Origin: Micrasema longulum
Taxonomy: Eukaryota; Arthropoda; Insecta; Trichoptera; Brachycentridae
Reading direction: 5' to 3'
NCBI GenBank assembly: GCA_022494885.1
Contig: JAGVSM010003647.1
Span: 62,001-126,000 of the forward strand
Length of the DNA: 64,000 bases
Shown: positions 48,011 through 59,162 of the stretch, piece after piece
Position numbering within the stretch: position 1 is the first letter of the stretch
Layout: the number at the start of each line of letters is the position of its first letter
Program-made: the position numbers and the translations under genes
The notes under the pieces: generated by a model
Seen by the model: only the letters and a program-made list of their open reading frames with translations
Told to the model about the DNA's origin: nothing
The model's database searches: none

Positions 48011-48339
48011 AAGCTATAAAAAAACGAATTATAAATTCACATCTATCATTGTTTTTGTAAAAAACTTTAAAAGCGGCCCTCGTATTGTACACAATGAAAA
48101 AGCACATGATGACTGAACTAACTAGACTAGACGAGACATAAAATGACTAGACAAAAAAATTCTAATGTAACCCTAACGGGTTTCTAAAATTGTAAATAAT
48201 TTTTTTTTTAAATGTAGTAGCTCCCTAAAAAAAATTGAATTTGCTTTTATCTTTATTATTTAAGTTAAAAAACTTACGTCATTCGAACTTTAACGTTAAC
48301 TTTTTCGTAAACATTTTTATCGTCCGTCCGCGCCTCCCA

Positions 48340-48620
48340 GTTTTGAAATCGCTGATATGGAACTATACACACTCACACACTCACACGCACGCGACTTGAG
48401 TAGGTAGGTGTAGGTACTTTGTAGTTCCGCTTTGAACAGCTGACTGTTATCAGACTAACCCTCCCCTCCCCCGCCCCTCCCCTGACCTTGCCAAACCCCC
48501 CACCCTTGTGCCATCTTACAACAACTACCGATTGAAATAAATTTATTATTCGTCAGAGAACGGCGGATCGAGAGTGCGTATGCACGGAACAGTCCGGATT
48601 ACGGATTTTCTCAGAAATCG
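48340..48620. other. GC-rich patch with pyrimidine tract
   Basis: A C/T-only run of about 25 bases near 48460-48485, then TTGCCAAACCCCCCACCC, within otherwise AT-rich DNA. No exon or repeat match was found. Confidence 0.3.
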
Positions 48621-48965
48621 CCAGAGACCTAATTATAAAATGAAATTCAATACAATTGTCATTCGTTAATTATTACAAAATTTATCGCCACATCTTCATT
48701 TCAATCTTACAAAACATACCTAAGGATCAAACAAAATGACATGTCTAGTTTTAAGGCTCTTAGATATTATTTTATTTAATTATTCATTCAAAATAGCTTT
48801 TAAGGCTATGCCCGTGTTAAGTCATAATAATTTACAAAAAAAAATGTATAGTAAAATTAATTTTATTAAAGTATAATGAAAACAGGGTATAAATAATAAA
48901 TAATAAAATTCCAAAGTCAATGTAAAAATCATCAGATATAAATATTAAAATATAAATTGTGCGAA

Positions 48966-49320
48966 TTTAAATTTGTTGCAACAGAGGGAAAATGTTTTTG
49001 GAAAGGTAATATGGAAGTCTAAGCACTTACAGGGTTTATGATCTGTCATTGGCTGGTTTGAGTGGCCACTTCACACAGTGAGTAACAAAAGTCAACAGAT
49101 AGAAGAGTTGAGGACATGTGGAAGTTCAAACATAGGCAGAATGGGGAATGTTGCACAGTGTGTGAAGAGGCCCTGTGAATGCCTAGACTTCCATATTACC
49201 TTCTCAAAAATATTTCCCTCTGTTGCAACAAATTTAAATATGAATAGTAAATTTCCTCCCTAGGGAGGAAATCCAGCCAGTCTGCAAGCATTTGGACATG
49301 CTCAAATCATTGTTATACAG
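48966..49320. repeat. family V repeat, palindromic copy
   Basis: A minus-oriented arm (48966-49085) is followed by a plus-oriented arm (49085-49250) and the outer block. TTTCCTCCCTAGGGAGGAAA at 49251-49270 is a perfect palindrome. Confidence 0.7.
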
Positions 49321-49329
49321 ATTTAAATT

Positions 49330-49800
49330 CATACATAATCAAATATACAAAATAATAGTGTCAATGAAATCAATAGAAAAATATACAAAAACATAATTGA
49401 GATATGGTGTCTAGAAACTTACTCTATACTATAGTTAGAAATGAGAGTAATAAATAATATGCCAAATAATAGTAAGTACTTAATTAAATAATACATAATT
49501 AAAAAATATCAAGATACATAAAAAGCAAATAAAAGTATGGAAGGAAAGCAGATTAGTAAATTTTTGCTAATTTAAAACTTTAAAAAGATTGACAACCTCG
49601 TCCCTATCGATGTACAGCAATTAATTGCAAATATTTTTCTTAAATAAAGTGGCACTTGTGGAGTTCTTAATGGCTGCCGGAAGTTGATTGAAAAATTTAA
49701 AAGCCAGGGAGGTAAAGTTTCTTTGAGCTAACTTTAATCGCGTACGCTTTGTGCGTAGCTAAAGATTGATCACGTAACATATGATCAAGATACACAGCAT
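49330..49800 (-). mobile_element. LINE C-terminal and 3' region
   Basis: Minus strand near 49790-49610 reads QSLATHKAYAIKVSSKKLYL, then QLPAAIKNSTSATLFKKNI, the end of a CR1/Jockey-type ORF; AT-rich 3' UTR follows. Confidence 0.5.
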
Positions 49801-50177
49801 CTGGTGTATGTATGCAAAGCCCTATGTCCTATCAGGTGCGGAAAATGAAATATTTTAGTAAATTATAATGTACACAAACATTTGGATAAACTCAAAATAC
49901 TTTCTGCGCTTTGTTAAGTAAATACCGTGTACCTACACATACGATCTTTAAAACAGGATGTTTTATCTTATTCAAGTTTGTACCTGCTGAAAATGTTGTA
50001 AAATAAAAAAAAATGTGTAGGCACCTAACCATTCGAACAACAAAAATCTTGATAAGCAATCCCAAGAAATTTCTAATCTTTCACGCCTATCTATGTGATG
50101 TTTTAGATCTTAAATGCATACTGCATAAGTCCTCATAAAAAAAGGTTTTTAAAATAACGTATTTAAGACACCACACC

Positions 50178-50285
50178 GGGTGCTATTCTGAACTACTCTC
50201 GCGGCACGAGAACACAGTTTTTCTCGTGTATTTTGTATGTAAATATATAATAGCATAAGATAACACGACCGCAAGAGCGTTTGGC
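50178..50285. mobile_element. MITE family M6 copy
   Basis: Inverted ends GGTGCTATTCTGAAC...CTCTCGCGGCACG and, from the right, CAAACGCTCTTGCGGTCG. Related to 54618 and 61174. Confidence 0.6.
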
Positions 50286-50417
50286 CCAGTTCCTAAAACT
50301 ACCGACCTAATTTACATCTACTGTATTCAGGACCTAGACTTCCAATCACAAATTACGAAAAAGTGGTTTTATTATTTTGAATGTAATATAACAGAAATAT
50401 TTAAGCCGCAAGCACCT

Positions 50418-51267
50418 GGGGTGGTATTCTGAATCTTCTCTAAGCCCAGGGAGCGGTTAATCTGAGGATTTTTATTTTTTTAATGTGACGACACTTTGCT
50501 TCATACAATGGCCACACTGATGATTAAACGTCAAATAATGTACAGATATGAAGCAAAGTGTAAACGTAAGCAAAAGATAAAAATCACCAAATTAATGACT
50601 ATTGAAGAAATATTCCATAAATCACAACTTATGATACCCTAAAACAATACTCACTTATAGATTCAAAAACTACTCTTACTCAAATGAAAGACATAACCCC
50701 CACAATACATCACATACAAATAATATAATCACTAGATCCTCAACACATAGACAACCTTAACAAATACAAACTAAAACCACTTTCGGCCAAAGGGATTTTG
50801 AATATTATTCTATTAAAATCTATAACCTACTTCCACTATCTATTAAAACAATTAGTAACGAGAAAACGTTTAAAAAGGCTATAAAAAATGGATAGTGGAG
50901 CTAGGTAGAAGTAAAATGGATTGTCTCATTCGCCCATACCAATATTGAATCAACTGCTCCACAAGTGTATAGCTTATGTTATTTTTTTGTTATTTTCATT
51001 GTGTGTTTTGTAATATAAATAATATAGATGTACATAAATACCTTGTTTTTTAAACTGTCTAAATATTTGTTAATTATCTTTGTTTTTTAAAGTTAGTCTT
51101 CTTTGTTTATTCTCAAATGTAATTTTAAAAAAGTATATTGTTAAGTGTCCTTGGCACGGGAAACCTCAGTGAGGTCACATTATTTTTATTATTAATTGTA
51201 GTTTGTAAGCAAAAAATATGAATAAATAAATCACTCTCTAGGGGGCAGAGAAGATTCAGAATAGCAA
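50418..51267. mobile_element. MITE interrupted by a LINE Q insertion
   Basis: Ends GGTATTCTGAATCTTCTCT and, inverted, GCTATTCTGAATCTTCTCT lie 850 bases apart. Most of the interior (50600-51235) is a LINE fragment. Confidence 0.6.
50600..51235 (+). mobile_element. LINE family Q, C-terminal and 3' region
   Basis: Reads [39 protein letters not shown], the end of a CR1/Jockey-type ORF, then a 3' UTR shared with 27880-28260 and an AATAAATAAAT tail. Confidence 0.65.
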
Positions 51268-51355
51268 TAGAATCCTTTTGACAAAATGTGTATCTAGTTT
51301 TTAATAAAAAAAAATTAATCGCTAAACTTCATTAAATTATATCAATATTATGATG

Positions 51356-51451
51356 AAGTTATCTACTTATTACATTTTTATTTATTTACAATTTTAAAAA
51401 ACCCGTCAGGGTTACATTAGAAATTACATTAATTTAATAAGTAGATAACTT
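51356..51451. repeat. LINE 3' tail enclosed by a perfect 17-base inverted repeat
   Basis: AAGTTATCTACTTATTA at 51356-51372 and its exact reverse complement at 51435-51451. The inside (ACCCGTCAGGGTTACATT) resembles LINE 3' ends near 48165 and 54230. Confidence 0.6.
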
Positions 51452-51459
51452 TAGGGCAA

Positions 51460-52990
51460 CAGTTAGGTTGTACAGAGGAATATACGATTGATGATACTGC
51501 ATGTGAGATAAGCATGGTAGAAATGAAGAGTGCGTTGAAAAGTATGAAGAATGGTAAATTCGTTGGGTGTGATAAGGTCGCTGTGGAATATCTTAAGAGT
51601 GGTGGCCAGATCGTGGGCTGCACAGACTTTTCAATCTCTGCCTAAAGGAAGGACTTTGGATTGAAGAAGGGCAGTTGTCATGCCTTTATCCAAGGGAAAG
51701 GGATCTCGTGCGGAATGTGGAAACAATAGGACGATCAGTCTTCTGAGTTTTGTCGGTAAACTGCATGGGAAAATTATAATCAAGAGAGTAAGAAAGGTGA
51801 CGAAAGATAAAGTGTGGGACGTGCGAGGAGCCTTTATGAGTGGGCGTGGATGCACGGATCAAATTTTTGCGCTACGAATGCTAACGGAGAAGTTTTTGGC
51901 AAAAAGTCAGAAACTATTCTACGCATTTGTTGATTTGCAAAACAGTGTATGATACAGTTGATATAATAAAATTGTGTGGCGTGTCGGAAAAGTATGGAGT
52001 AAACAATAAACTTATACGTGCAGTATCGTCTCTTTATGAGGAGAGTTCAGCGTGTGTAAGAGTTAATGGGGGATTTTGGTTTGCGTTCTCAAAAGGCATG
52101 AAACAGGGATGTGTAATGTCACCATGTTTGCGTTCTCAAAAGGCATGAAACAGGGATGTGTAATGTCACCGTGTAATGTTTAATCTATACATGGACAACT
52201 GTATGAAAGATATAGAATGTAAAGGTATTGGAGCAAAAATTGATAATTTTTCAGTAAGCTGCTTGTTGTATGCTGATGATGCAGTTCTGTTGGCAAGCAG
52301 CAATGAGGAATTGCAACAAATAGTCTCTAGAATGTTTGATGTGTGCCTGGAGAGCAAACTGGCGATGAACGAAAGTAAGTCAAAAGTGATGGTATTTAAA
52401 AGGGGAAGTGATGTTACTGACTGCATAAGAAATATAAACAACGAATGTCTCGAACAAGTAGAAGAATTTGGTTATCTGGGAAGCATGTTTTCAAGAGATT
52501 GAAGAGTAGAAAAAGATGTTGAAAGGACGGTGATTGCGGGCAACAAAATGAACGGCGCACTAAGCATAGTAATTGCTAATAAAAATATGTCAATCGAAAC
52601 TAAACTGGGAGTGCACAACGAAGTTTTAATCCCAACACTTATGCATGGAAGTGAAACATGGAACTGGCTGAGGAAGGATGAAAGCCGAGTGAACGCGGTC
52701 GAAATGAGATCTCTTAGACGAATGCGTGGGAAATCAATGTATGACAGGGTTACGAATGATGAAATCAGGCTAGAGTGTTTATCTAAGTCAGATATAATTA
52801 AAAATGGTATCTGAGATGGTTTGGTCTTGTAGAACGAATGGACGACGAAAGAATGGTAAAACATGTATACATGGCAAAAATGAACGATAACATGAGACGA
52901 AGACGACCAATAGACGTGTGTGGCGGTCCATTCTCTCTGCCTACCCCTACTTGGAAATGGCGTGGTGGTGGTAGTAGTACTAGTACAAGT
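51460..52990 (+). mobile_element. RTE-like LINE copy E, reverse-transcriptase part
   Basis: Reads MPLSKGKGSRAECGNNRTIS, LTEKFLAKSQKLFYAFVDLQ, KGMKQGCVMSP (duplicated), [20 protein letters not shown] and GSMFSRD, then [17 protein letters not shown]. Several frame breaks, including a 47-base tandem duplication at 52081-52174. Ends CTCTGCCTACCCC plus a GTGGTGGTAGTAGTA tail. Confidence 0.82.
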
Positions 52991-53174
52991 TTTTTATGAT
53001 TTTACCTGATGAACAAGGGAATAGTCGATTTTATAAACTCTCCTATTATTCTATATTTTTATCCTATAATAATTTAAAGTGCCCTTAAAAATATTAACAT
53101 CAGCACTACTTTCTACATAGTTATGAAACGTTGGTGTAAATTTTGATACTACTATAAATTATTCCAGTTTCATA

Positions 53175-53261
53175 TTTCCTCGACGCCGACGCCGACGCCG
53201 ACGCGACGTAACCAAGTGTCACATTGACGTCGCGCGTAGGCGTCGGCATCGCGTCGGGAAA
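53175..53261. repeat. GC-rich hairpin, 35-base arms
   Basis: Arms 53175-53209 (with CGACGCCGACGCCGACG) and 53227-53261 are near reverse complements around a 17-base loop. Confidence 0.7.
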
Positions 53262-53482
53262 AAATAAAAACGGTAGCGGAGACGTAAAAAATTATGGCGG
53301 CCTCAAAATAAAACGAATAAATTGACTAAGGCATTAGTGTAAGTACTATTAAGAAAATATAATTGTTATTTTCGTACATTTTAGAGATGTTTGTATTCTG
53401 AATGTCACTGAAAATATTTAAAAAATACAATTTCTAGTAGCGATACACATCATAATTTATTTTTTTCGTCACAAAAATAAAA

Positions 53483-54539
53483 ATGAGGTACTTCAGCCAT
53501 ACGGGAAATTGGATGCAAAAAATATTTTCTTGCGCGCGGTAAAAAAAATGTCATAAAGTAAATGCTTACATAAATAATGAACGACTAACGGAAATTGAAC
53601 ATGTTAAATACTTAGGACTAACAATAGACAGACAATTGACATGGACAATTCATATCAACAATTGAATTAGCAAAGTGGCGACATTATCGAGTTTTTTTTT
53701 TAAATCAGTAACTTTGTTCCTTAAACGGAAAAAAATCTGATGTATCAAGCCGAAGTAAAAACTAAAATATGTTATATGCAACTTCTATGGGAAACAGGAA
53801 ATCAACATGACATTGACAGACTACAAAGACAGCAAAATAAAATATTAAAGTTAGTATATGACCTCCCCTATCTAACAGCAACTAAAGAAATCTTTAAACA
53901 AACTTAGCAATTAAATGTAACTGAACTCTTTAAACTAGAATCCTTAAAATTTATTCATAAATTAGTCACTGATGTAATTGTAGACGAAGAACTGAAACTT
54001 GAAAAAATATTTTAGTAAACATGGACACAATACGAGAATATCAGAAAAATATCACCTTCTAAAACGAGACATGGGCAGTCGAGATTAATAAACCATGGAA
54101 TGAAATTATACAATAAACTACCAGACAAAACTAAACAAAAGACTCAGACAACCTTTACAAAAGATGTTAAAAATATTATCATTAACAGAATGTGAATTTT
54201 AAAAGTAAAAATATTTTGTTTACTGTTTGTAACCCGTAAGAGTTTGTCAATGAAATATAAAAAAAACTAACTTTTTTGATCGATGTCACTGGTTAATATG
54301 AATCAACCAATGATAAGAGAGCTGTGAAAGATATCCGGTTTGCTTACCGTCAACGGACCAATCGGCAGAACAGACAAAGTGGAAGAGAACCTCTGACGTC
54401 ACTCGCGGAGTTATTTCAGAAATACAAAACTTTAAAAAATCACAGCGCTATAATACGGTGTATAAAAATGGAATTTTTTGGCTTAGTTTAGTCTATTAAT
54501 AAATATTAAATATATATATAAATCACTGAGCTGCCTCAT
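53483..54539 (-). mobile_element. MITE family M1 copy split by a LINE fragment
   Basis: Right-hand M1 end in inverse at 53483-53545 (ATGAGGTACTTCAG...GGGAAATTGGATGCA), LINE sequence 53560-54260, then M1 again from 54265 to CTGCCTCAT at 54539. Some M1 middle sequence is lost. Confidence 0.65.
53560..54260 (+). mobile_element. CR1/Jockey-like LINE fragment inside M1
   Basis: Reads KYLGLTIDRQLTWTIHINN, then DIDRLQRQQNKILKLVYDLP, SLKFIHKLVTDVIVDEELKL and LINHGMKLYNKLPDKTKQ, the RT thumb and C-terminus, with stops and one-base shifts. 3' end GTAACCCGTAAGAGT. Confidence 0.68.
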
Positions 54540-54617
54540 TGCATCACACAAAATTATGATATGAATAAAAATACATAGAACAGGATGAGCCATGTTAGAT
54601 GAAGACTTTGCTAACCA

Positions 54618-54690
54618 GGGGTGCCATTCTGAACCACTCTCGCGGCACGAGAAAACAGATAATACGACAGCGAGAGCGTTTGGAATACCA
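54618..54690. mobile_element. MITE family M6, short copy
   Basis: GGTGCCATTCTGAACCACTC at left; right end inverted reads GGTATTCCAAACGCTCTCG. 73 bases. Confidence 0.6.
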
Positions 54691-54794
54691 GCCTAGAGGA
54701 CGCTCCGCATTCATTTTCCAATCCACTAATTTTATATGGATTCCCTGGTATTTAATATGTATAGTATACTCATTTATATCACAAATAAACTATG

Positions 54795-55440
54795 CACCGC
54801 AGGCAATTGATGTTGGACATAAACAATGTCAACTACTTTAAATATTTAGGTACTGAAATTACTATTGATAACAATTATAGTACCAAGATTAGAGCACGGC
54901 TATCGGCAGCAAACCAATGTTATTATGGCTTGTTTAAACATCTGGGATCTAAATTGCTCTCTAGAAAAACTAAGACCATTCTTTACCAAACTCTCCTCTG
55001 ATCGGTCATTGCATATGGTGCCGAATGCTGGGTTATGACCAAAAGAGATGAAAACATGGTATGAGTATTTGAAAGAAAAATATTAAGGAAGATATTAAGT
55101 GCTGTCAATCAAAACGGAGTGTGGAGAAGACGGTTTAATCGTGAACTAGATGCACGGTATGGCAAACCCAACATTGCGCAATTCATCAAAATAAGAATAT
55201 TACAATGGTTGGGCCATGTGTAGAGAATGAATGATAACCGTACCCCAAAAGATATTCTTGATACCACTCCGGAAGGCAGACGAAGCAGAGGCAGACCTAT
55301 GTGGAAAGTGACATTAGAGCAATAGACCATGAACTAGAAAAGAGCCGCAGGGTGCAGGGAGGAATAGAGATAGATTCTGGAGGAGGCCTAGGGCCCACAA
55401 CGGACTGTAGCGCCATTGATGATTATGACGTATTTATGCA
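54795..55440 (+). mobile_element. BovB/RTE-type LINE, 3' part of ORF2
   Basis: Reads FKYLGTEITIDNNYSTKIRA, RLSAANQCYYGLFKHLGSKL, then (one stop on) IAYGAECWVMTKRDENMV, FERKILRKI, WRRRFNRELDARYGKPNI, RILQWLGHV and GRRSRGRPMWKV, all in BovB order. Stops at 54999, after ENMV and after GHV make it dead. Distinct from copies A to F. Confidence 0.78.
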
Positions 55441-55964
55441 ATAAATTTATAAAATAGAAAAATACAAAATATGCAATATGTGTTTGTTCAGCTCATTACC
55501 TTTCAGGTTTTGTGAACTGATAACAGAAGGAATACTGTGGACTGTATATAAATTTGTACTCACATTAATATTCTTCCGTCAATGTTTCTATAATGAAGCA
55601 CTTCGCAATATACAGTTGCACTTACCGGAATCATGGAATTGTTGCCGAGATGTATATTTTAGGCTGTTTATGTAACACTAATTAAACTTTGTCAGAAGTA
55701 TGCGGATGCAGGTATAAGATAGACTTATCAGCGTAACACTTGCCACAATCAATAGTTCTACATTATCTCTGGCCACAATGTGACTTGCCCACAGGACGGT
55801 AGGACAACAACAATTTGAATTAGGAAGGATGTAGGTAGAATCGGAATATTCACAGCCTTATATGAGTTGCAAGTATAAAAAATGAAAATTTAGTACTTAT
55901 CATACTGTAAACTATAATTTATTTACATACTTTTTTTTAAATGTAATGTTTTTGTTCAAATGAT

Positions 55965-56390
55965 TTAATCAAATATTTTTATTTTGGGGACCATTTTGAA
56001 CGAATTGTAAATAACTCAATACTATAAAATCGTTGGCCTCGTGGCGTAATAGTCAGCGCGTTTGCCTACCATGCAAGAGGTCTCGGGTACGATTCCCGAC
56101 ATGGTTGACATGAAATATTTATTTAAAGGGGTGTTTTCACACTAGAATATTTCATAATCCCTGAACTGGTACCTGAAGCGTAAGACTGATCACCTTACCT
56201 TCATTAAACAAAATTTATCGCGATTGGTGTACCGATTCATTGCCCTATACACCATTAGGTGCGGAAAGGGAATGATGATGATGACAATAAAATGGGAATC
56301 AAGTTGAGGTGGAACGGGGATCGAACCACGGACGTCTGATCCGTGAGTTCACGACCAAGCCAAGGGACCACAACACGGCTCAGTACTTAG
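55965..56390 (-). mobile_element. SINE family T1 copy, interrupted by SINE T2
   Basis: The body end (55965-56030) and head (56287-56390) are separated by the T2 insertion. B box on the minus strand is GGTTCGATCCC. Confidence 0.75.
56031..56283 (+). mobile_element. SINE family T2, full copy inserted in T1
   Basis: tRNA-like head GTTGGCCTCGTGGCGTAATA, B box GGTACGATTCC, body as in 30100-30343, tail GATGATGATGAC. Flanked by ATAAAAT on both sides. Confidence 0.78.
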
Positions 56391-56479
56391 TACATTTCTA
56401 CTTAATAATTTCGCCAATGAGGAACATCAGTGATTTTTTAAATTTTTTGCTAACAACAATATTTTTTAGATCTAAAGTT

Positions 56480-57015
56480 GTTGCAATAGAGATGAAAACA
56501 TTAAAATAAATCCCTAGGGAGAAGATCCAGCCAGTCTGCAAATATTTGGACATACCCAAAACTTTTTAATTTTTTTTGAAATATAAATATTTGCGTTCTT
56601 GATTTACCCAAATATTTAATTTTGAGGGCCATTTTCAACGAGTTGTAAATAACTCACTATTAGAAAATGGGAATCAAGTTGGGGTAGAGTGGGATTCGAA
56701 CCACAGACCTTTGGTCCGTGAGTCTGAGACACTAGCCACAGGACCACAACCCGATTCAAATTTTAAAAATTTTCAATTCAACTAACTGGTAAAAGAAGAA
56801 TAAAAGTTGACAAATTGTTTTCAGGCGTTGCCTAGTTGGTGAATTGATTCAACCGGATGAATCTCACCCGCATGATAAAGGTTTTAGCTCTTTTACTTCA
56901 CAGAGTTGAGTAAATGTGGATGTTTAATATAGGCAGAATGGTGAATGTTACACAGCGTGTAAAGTGGCCACTGAAACCAGCCAATGACAGGTCATAAGCT
57001 CAAATGTTTTCCCTA
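56480..57015 (+). repeat. family V repeat interrupted by SINE T1
   Basis: Outer block (CCAGCCAGTCTGCAAATATT) at 56480-56570, then the SINE, then CAGGCGTTGCCTAGTTGGTG to GCCAATGACAGGTCATAAGC. Confidence 0.7.
56572..56756 (-). mobile_element. SINE family T1 copy inside family V
   Basis: Near full length; B box on the minus strand GGTTCGAATCC, head GGGTTGTGGTCCTGTGGCTA. Confidence 0.75.
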
Positions 57016-57361
57016 TTTGTTGGTAAACTATTAAACTAAGCTAATTTTTTTTTCAATAATTTTTATGCATCGTATTATCAGCGCTATGATTTTTTTAGGT
57101 TTTGTTTTTTGAAATTTCTCTTCCTCTTCTCATCGATGAGTTCTACTGATTCGTCAGTTGACTTACCGTAAACCGAAAATCTATTACAATACTCTTATCA
57201 TCGGTTGATTCGGAAGAACTAGTGACGTCATGCAAAGTAGTTCGTTTTTGTTAAAACCATTTTCAAGAAACTTTGCCGAATAATTTAATGATCCTTTTTG
57301 TACCGCGCGTAAGAATACATTTTTTATATCCAATGTCATTTAGTGCTGAATTACTTCACTA
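57015..57361 (+). mobile_element. MITE family M1, diverged copy
   Basis: Shares ACTATTAAACTAAGC, ATTATCAGCGCTATGATTTT and CGCGCGTAAGAA blocks with 20322-20724. The left end is missing because it abuts family V. Confidence 0.6.
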
Positions 57362-57489
57362 GTGCTTTCACCCTCTTAAGGGTATTTTCAGACTGGTTCA
57401 TCACGTCTTGAAGCTACAAAGCGCATTGGCGGTTGGAATTCTGATGTTCACTTACAATTAAAGTAAATTATTATAAAAATGGTTTTATT

Positions 57490-57880
57490 TATTTCAAAAT
57501 TTATTTCAACAGAGAGGGAAAACATTTTTGAGAAAGGAATATGGAAGTCTAGGCATTTACAGGGCTTATGACCTGTCATTGTCTGGTTTAAGTGGCCACT
57601 TTACACACTGTGTAACATTCACCGTTCTGCCCCTGTTTTAACATCCACATTTCCTCAACTTTTTCATCTGTTGACTTTTGTGAAGTAAAAGAGCTGAAAC
57701 CTTTATCACGTGGGTGAGATTCATCCGGCTGAACCAAATCACCTACTAGGTAACGCCTGAAAACTATTTTCCAATTTTTATACTTCTTCTTTTACCAGGT
57801 AGTAATTCAACAATGTTTGAGTATGTCCAAATGCTTGCAGACTGGCTGGATTTCCTCCCTAGGGTGTTATTCATATTTAA
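57490..57880 (-). repeat. family V repeat, full unit
   Basis: Minus-oriented counterpart of 35090-35490, from ACAGAGAGGGAAAACATTTT to TGGATTTCCTCCCTAGGG. Confidence 0.7.
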
Positions 57881-58045
57881 ATTTATTTCAACAGAGAGAG
57901 AAAACATTTTTGAGAAGAGAATATGGAAGTCTAGGCATTTACAGGGCTTATGATCTGTCATTTGATAATAAATTTAAATATGAATAACTCCCTAGGGGGG
58001 AAATCCAGCCAGTCTGCAAGCATTTAGGAATACTCAAACATTGTT
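57881..58045. repeat. family V, second partial unit head to tail, then an inverted end
   Basis: Directly after the full unit a new minus-oriented unit starts (ACAGAGAGAGAAAACATTTT) and breaks at about 57962, where a plus-oriented outer block begins. Confidence 0.6.
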
Positions 58046-58069
58046 TTATTCATTCATTATTATTTTACA

Positions 58070-58350
58070 GAAACAAACAGTTACAATGTTATAATAACAT
58101 AAAAAAGATAAAGTTTAAAGAGAGACCAACGAAGTCTCTTAATAAAAATCATTCACATGTACTCGTATACTATATTGTGGTACAAGAAAAGGGAGTGTTT
58201 GTGTATGTATGAGGGTGTATAGAGGTGTGTTAGTGTGTATTTGTGTTGGAGTTCAGGTGTGTGTAAGCCTGAGCATCATTAAATATCAAGTGGGAGCGAT
58301 CTCAGCCAGAAAGAATGAGTCTTAATTTATTTTTCAATAAATTAAGGGGC
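58070..58350 (-). mobile_element. LINE family C, 3' UTR copy with conserved hairpin
   Basis: Strongly similar to 63390-63660, including AATAACATAAAAAAGATA, GTTCAGGTGTGTGTAAG and the hairpin CTTAATTTATT/AATAAATTAAG at 58321-58346. Confidence 0.65.
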
Positions 58351-58563
58351 ATGTTAAACATATCAATATATGAAAAAAAAAGCAAAAAAAGGTTTGTTGA
58401 AATGTTATGTTACTTTTCAAACTTGTTTGTAAATTAATTCGTTTTAAATAAAAATAAGAAATATTCGGAGATTTGAGGGGTTGGGACGACGCCGGCGCCG
58501 ACGTGTTGGCCTCTGTCCGTGCATCCTCGATACGTCTCTCAAGGCTTTTCGATACGTACAATA

Positions 58564-59162
58564 GGGTGGGCCGATATTTTTTTTCTGAATTTTGAAATGA
58601 AAGAGGTATAAAAAGTTGCCTTTTGGATTACTCGGGATGCAAAAAATCAACCCGAGCTTGAAGTTTTCAAAGAAGTCCATTTTTTGCGCTTAACCGGCTG
58701 TCATTTCGTATTAAGTAAGAAAATCAGTCTAATTAAATGTTATAATGTGCATTAAACCTTATTAATTAAGCGCCAAGGGGCGTGAGTTACACTTTGTTTT
58801 GTAATAAATGGGTTGCATTGTTTTAATGAGCTATTGTTTATGTTGATATTAGCCAGGCGCTCAACGGAATCAGTTCCGGGGAGTGTAAATTTTTTGCATT
58901 TCGGTAGTTTTAAAACGCGATCGAATTTGTAGTGTGATTAAATTATATCTTTACTAAGAAAAATATAATGTTATCAATAAAGATAATTAACAAAATGTTC
59001 TGAAAGTTATAAACTTCAAACCTCGGTTGAGGGCCAAAAATAGGATGCAATATTTTTTTAAAACAATTTTTACGTTCAATGTGATACAAAATGCAACTTT
59101 TTAGACCTCTTTCACTTTGGTATCTAAAAAAATAAAAAAAACTTCATACATCATCGGGCCAC
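58564..59162. mobile_element. MITE about 600 bp, imperfect long inverted ends
   Basis: The left part has GTGGGCCGAT and GAAAGAGGTATAAAAAGTTG; the right part inverted has GTGGCCCGATGAT and GAAAGAGGTCTAAAAAGTTG. TA on each side. No ORF. Confidence 0.55.
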
